Assembly: GCA_002315795.1 (NCBI GenBank)
Contig: DCIF01000134.1
Coordinates: 1-7,616 of the forward strand
Origin: Bacteroidales bacterium UBA1733
Lineage (GTDB): Bacteria; Bacteroidota; Bacteroidia; Bacteroidales; UBA3663
DNA length: 7,616 nt
Direction: 5' to 3'
Notes under the pieces: model-generated
What the model was told of the DNA's origin: nothing
Database searches by the model: none
The model's input: the letters and a program-made list of their open reading frames with translations, nothing else
Shown: piece by piece, positions 7,272 to 7,616 of the stretch
Position numbering within the stretch: the stretch's first letter is position 1
How the letters are laid out: the number at the start of each line of letters is the position of its first letter
Translations under genes and position numbers: made by a program

Positions 7272-7616
7272 TTAATCGATAAAACGGCGTGTCAGTCCAC
7301 CGAATTCCTCAATACGGCGATCGCGGAGGAATGGCCACCAGCGACGGACGTTCTCAGAACGCTTCATGTCAATGTCAACCAATAGTATTTCTTCATCTGT
7401 GCCAGCTTCGACCAGGAATTCTCCCTGTGGTCCTGCTACGAATGAGTGTCCCCAGAACTGGATTCCATTGGTCTGGCCAGAAGGATCTTCTTCCCAACCA
7501 CAGCGGTTGACAGCAATGACCGGCAATCCGTTGGCTACCGCATGACCGCGCTGTACGGTCTGCCAGGCTCCTAACTGTCGCGCCTGTTCTTCCTTTGTGT
7601 CTGAACTCTCCCATCC
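7272..7616 (-). CDS. aguB: N-carbamoylputrescine amidase, C-terminal part only
   Basis: The frame is open from the window edge at 7616 to TAA at 7272, giving the last 114 residues. It belongs to the carbon-nitrogen hydrolase (nitrilase) superfamily. The text GWESSDTKEEQ, then WQTVQRGHAVANGLPVIAVNRCGWE, FWGHSFVAGPQGE and FLRDRRIEEFGGLTRRF match the C-terminal half of AguB, which hydrolyses N-carbamoylputrescine to putrescine, CO2 and ammonia in the agmatine route to polyamines. The visible part starts just after the usual nucleophile-Cys segment, so the catalytic Glu, Lys and Cys are outside the window and cannot be checked. Another nitrilase-family amidase is possible but less likely given the C-terminal RDRRI segment. 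The partner gene aguA (agmatine deiminase) is not in the window. The stop codon lies two bases before the porin start. Confidence 0.88.
   Translation of the reverse strand, partial: GWESSDTKEEQARQLGAWQTVQRGHAVANGLPVIAVNRCGWEEDPSGQTNGIQFWGHSFVAGPQGEFLVEAGTDEEILLVDIDMKRSENVRRWWPFLRDRRIEEFGGLTRRFID

Overview
The window looks like a piece of a Bacteroidales chromosome, most likely Prevotella or a close relative. The signs are a Porin_10-type outer-membrane protein, a C11 (clostripain-family) lipoprotein with an acidic stretch after the lipobox cysteine, intermediate GC content, AT-rich gene spacers without clear Shine-Dalgarno sequences, and a GC-rich inverted repeat of a kind I recall from Bacteroidetes genomes. 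The genus is an inference.

All seven genes lie on the minus strand, so transcription runs from high to low coordinates. In that order they are: the C-terminal end of an N-carbamoylputrescine amidase (aguB, 7616-7272, cut by the window edge); a 687-residue putative porin (7269-5206); a 668-residue UPF1/IGHMBP2-like superfamily 1 helicase (5193-3187); a 208-residue AAA_28/TTD14-like P-loop NTPase (3171-2545); a SlyD-type FKBP prolyl isomerase with a Cys/His-rich tail (2518-1877); chorismate synthase aroC (1849-773, GTG start); and a C11 peptidase lipoprotein (788-1, cut by the window edge).

The spacers are 2, 12, 15, 26 and 27 bases, and the last two genes overlap by 16 bases. I saw no convincing Bacteroidetes-type promoter or terminator between genes, so the block could be one transcript. 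The products do not form an obvious pathway. They cover polyamine synthesis, the outer membrane, nucleic-acid remodelling, folding and metal handling, aromatic synthesis, and surface proteolysis. This looks like a compact run of mostly core genes rather than a defence or mobile island.

No RNA gene, CRISPR array, insertion sequence or gene-free stretch over 300 bases is visible. The most unusual structure is at small scale. The spacers before slyD and aroC are built of degenerate 7-base tandem units starting at the upstream stop codon, and the last 12 codons of the helicase coincide with a GC-rich inverted repeat that seems to have supplied a new protein tail.
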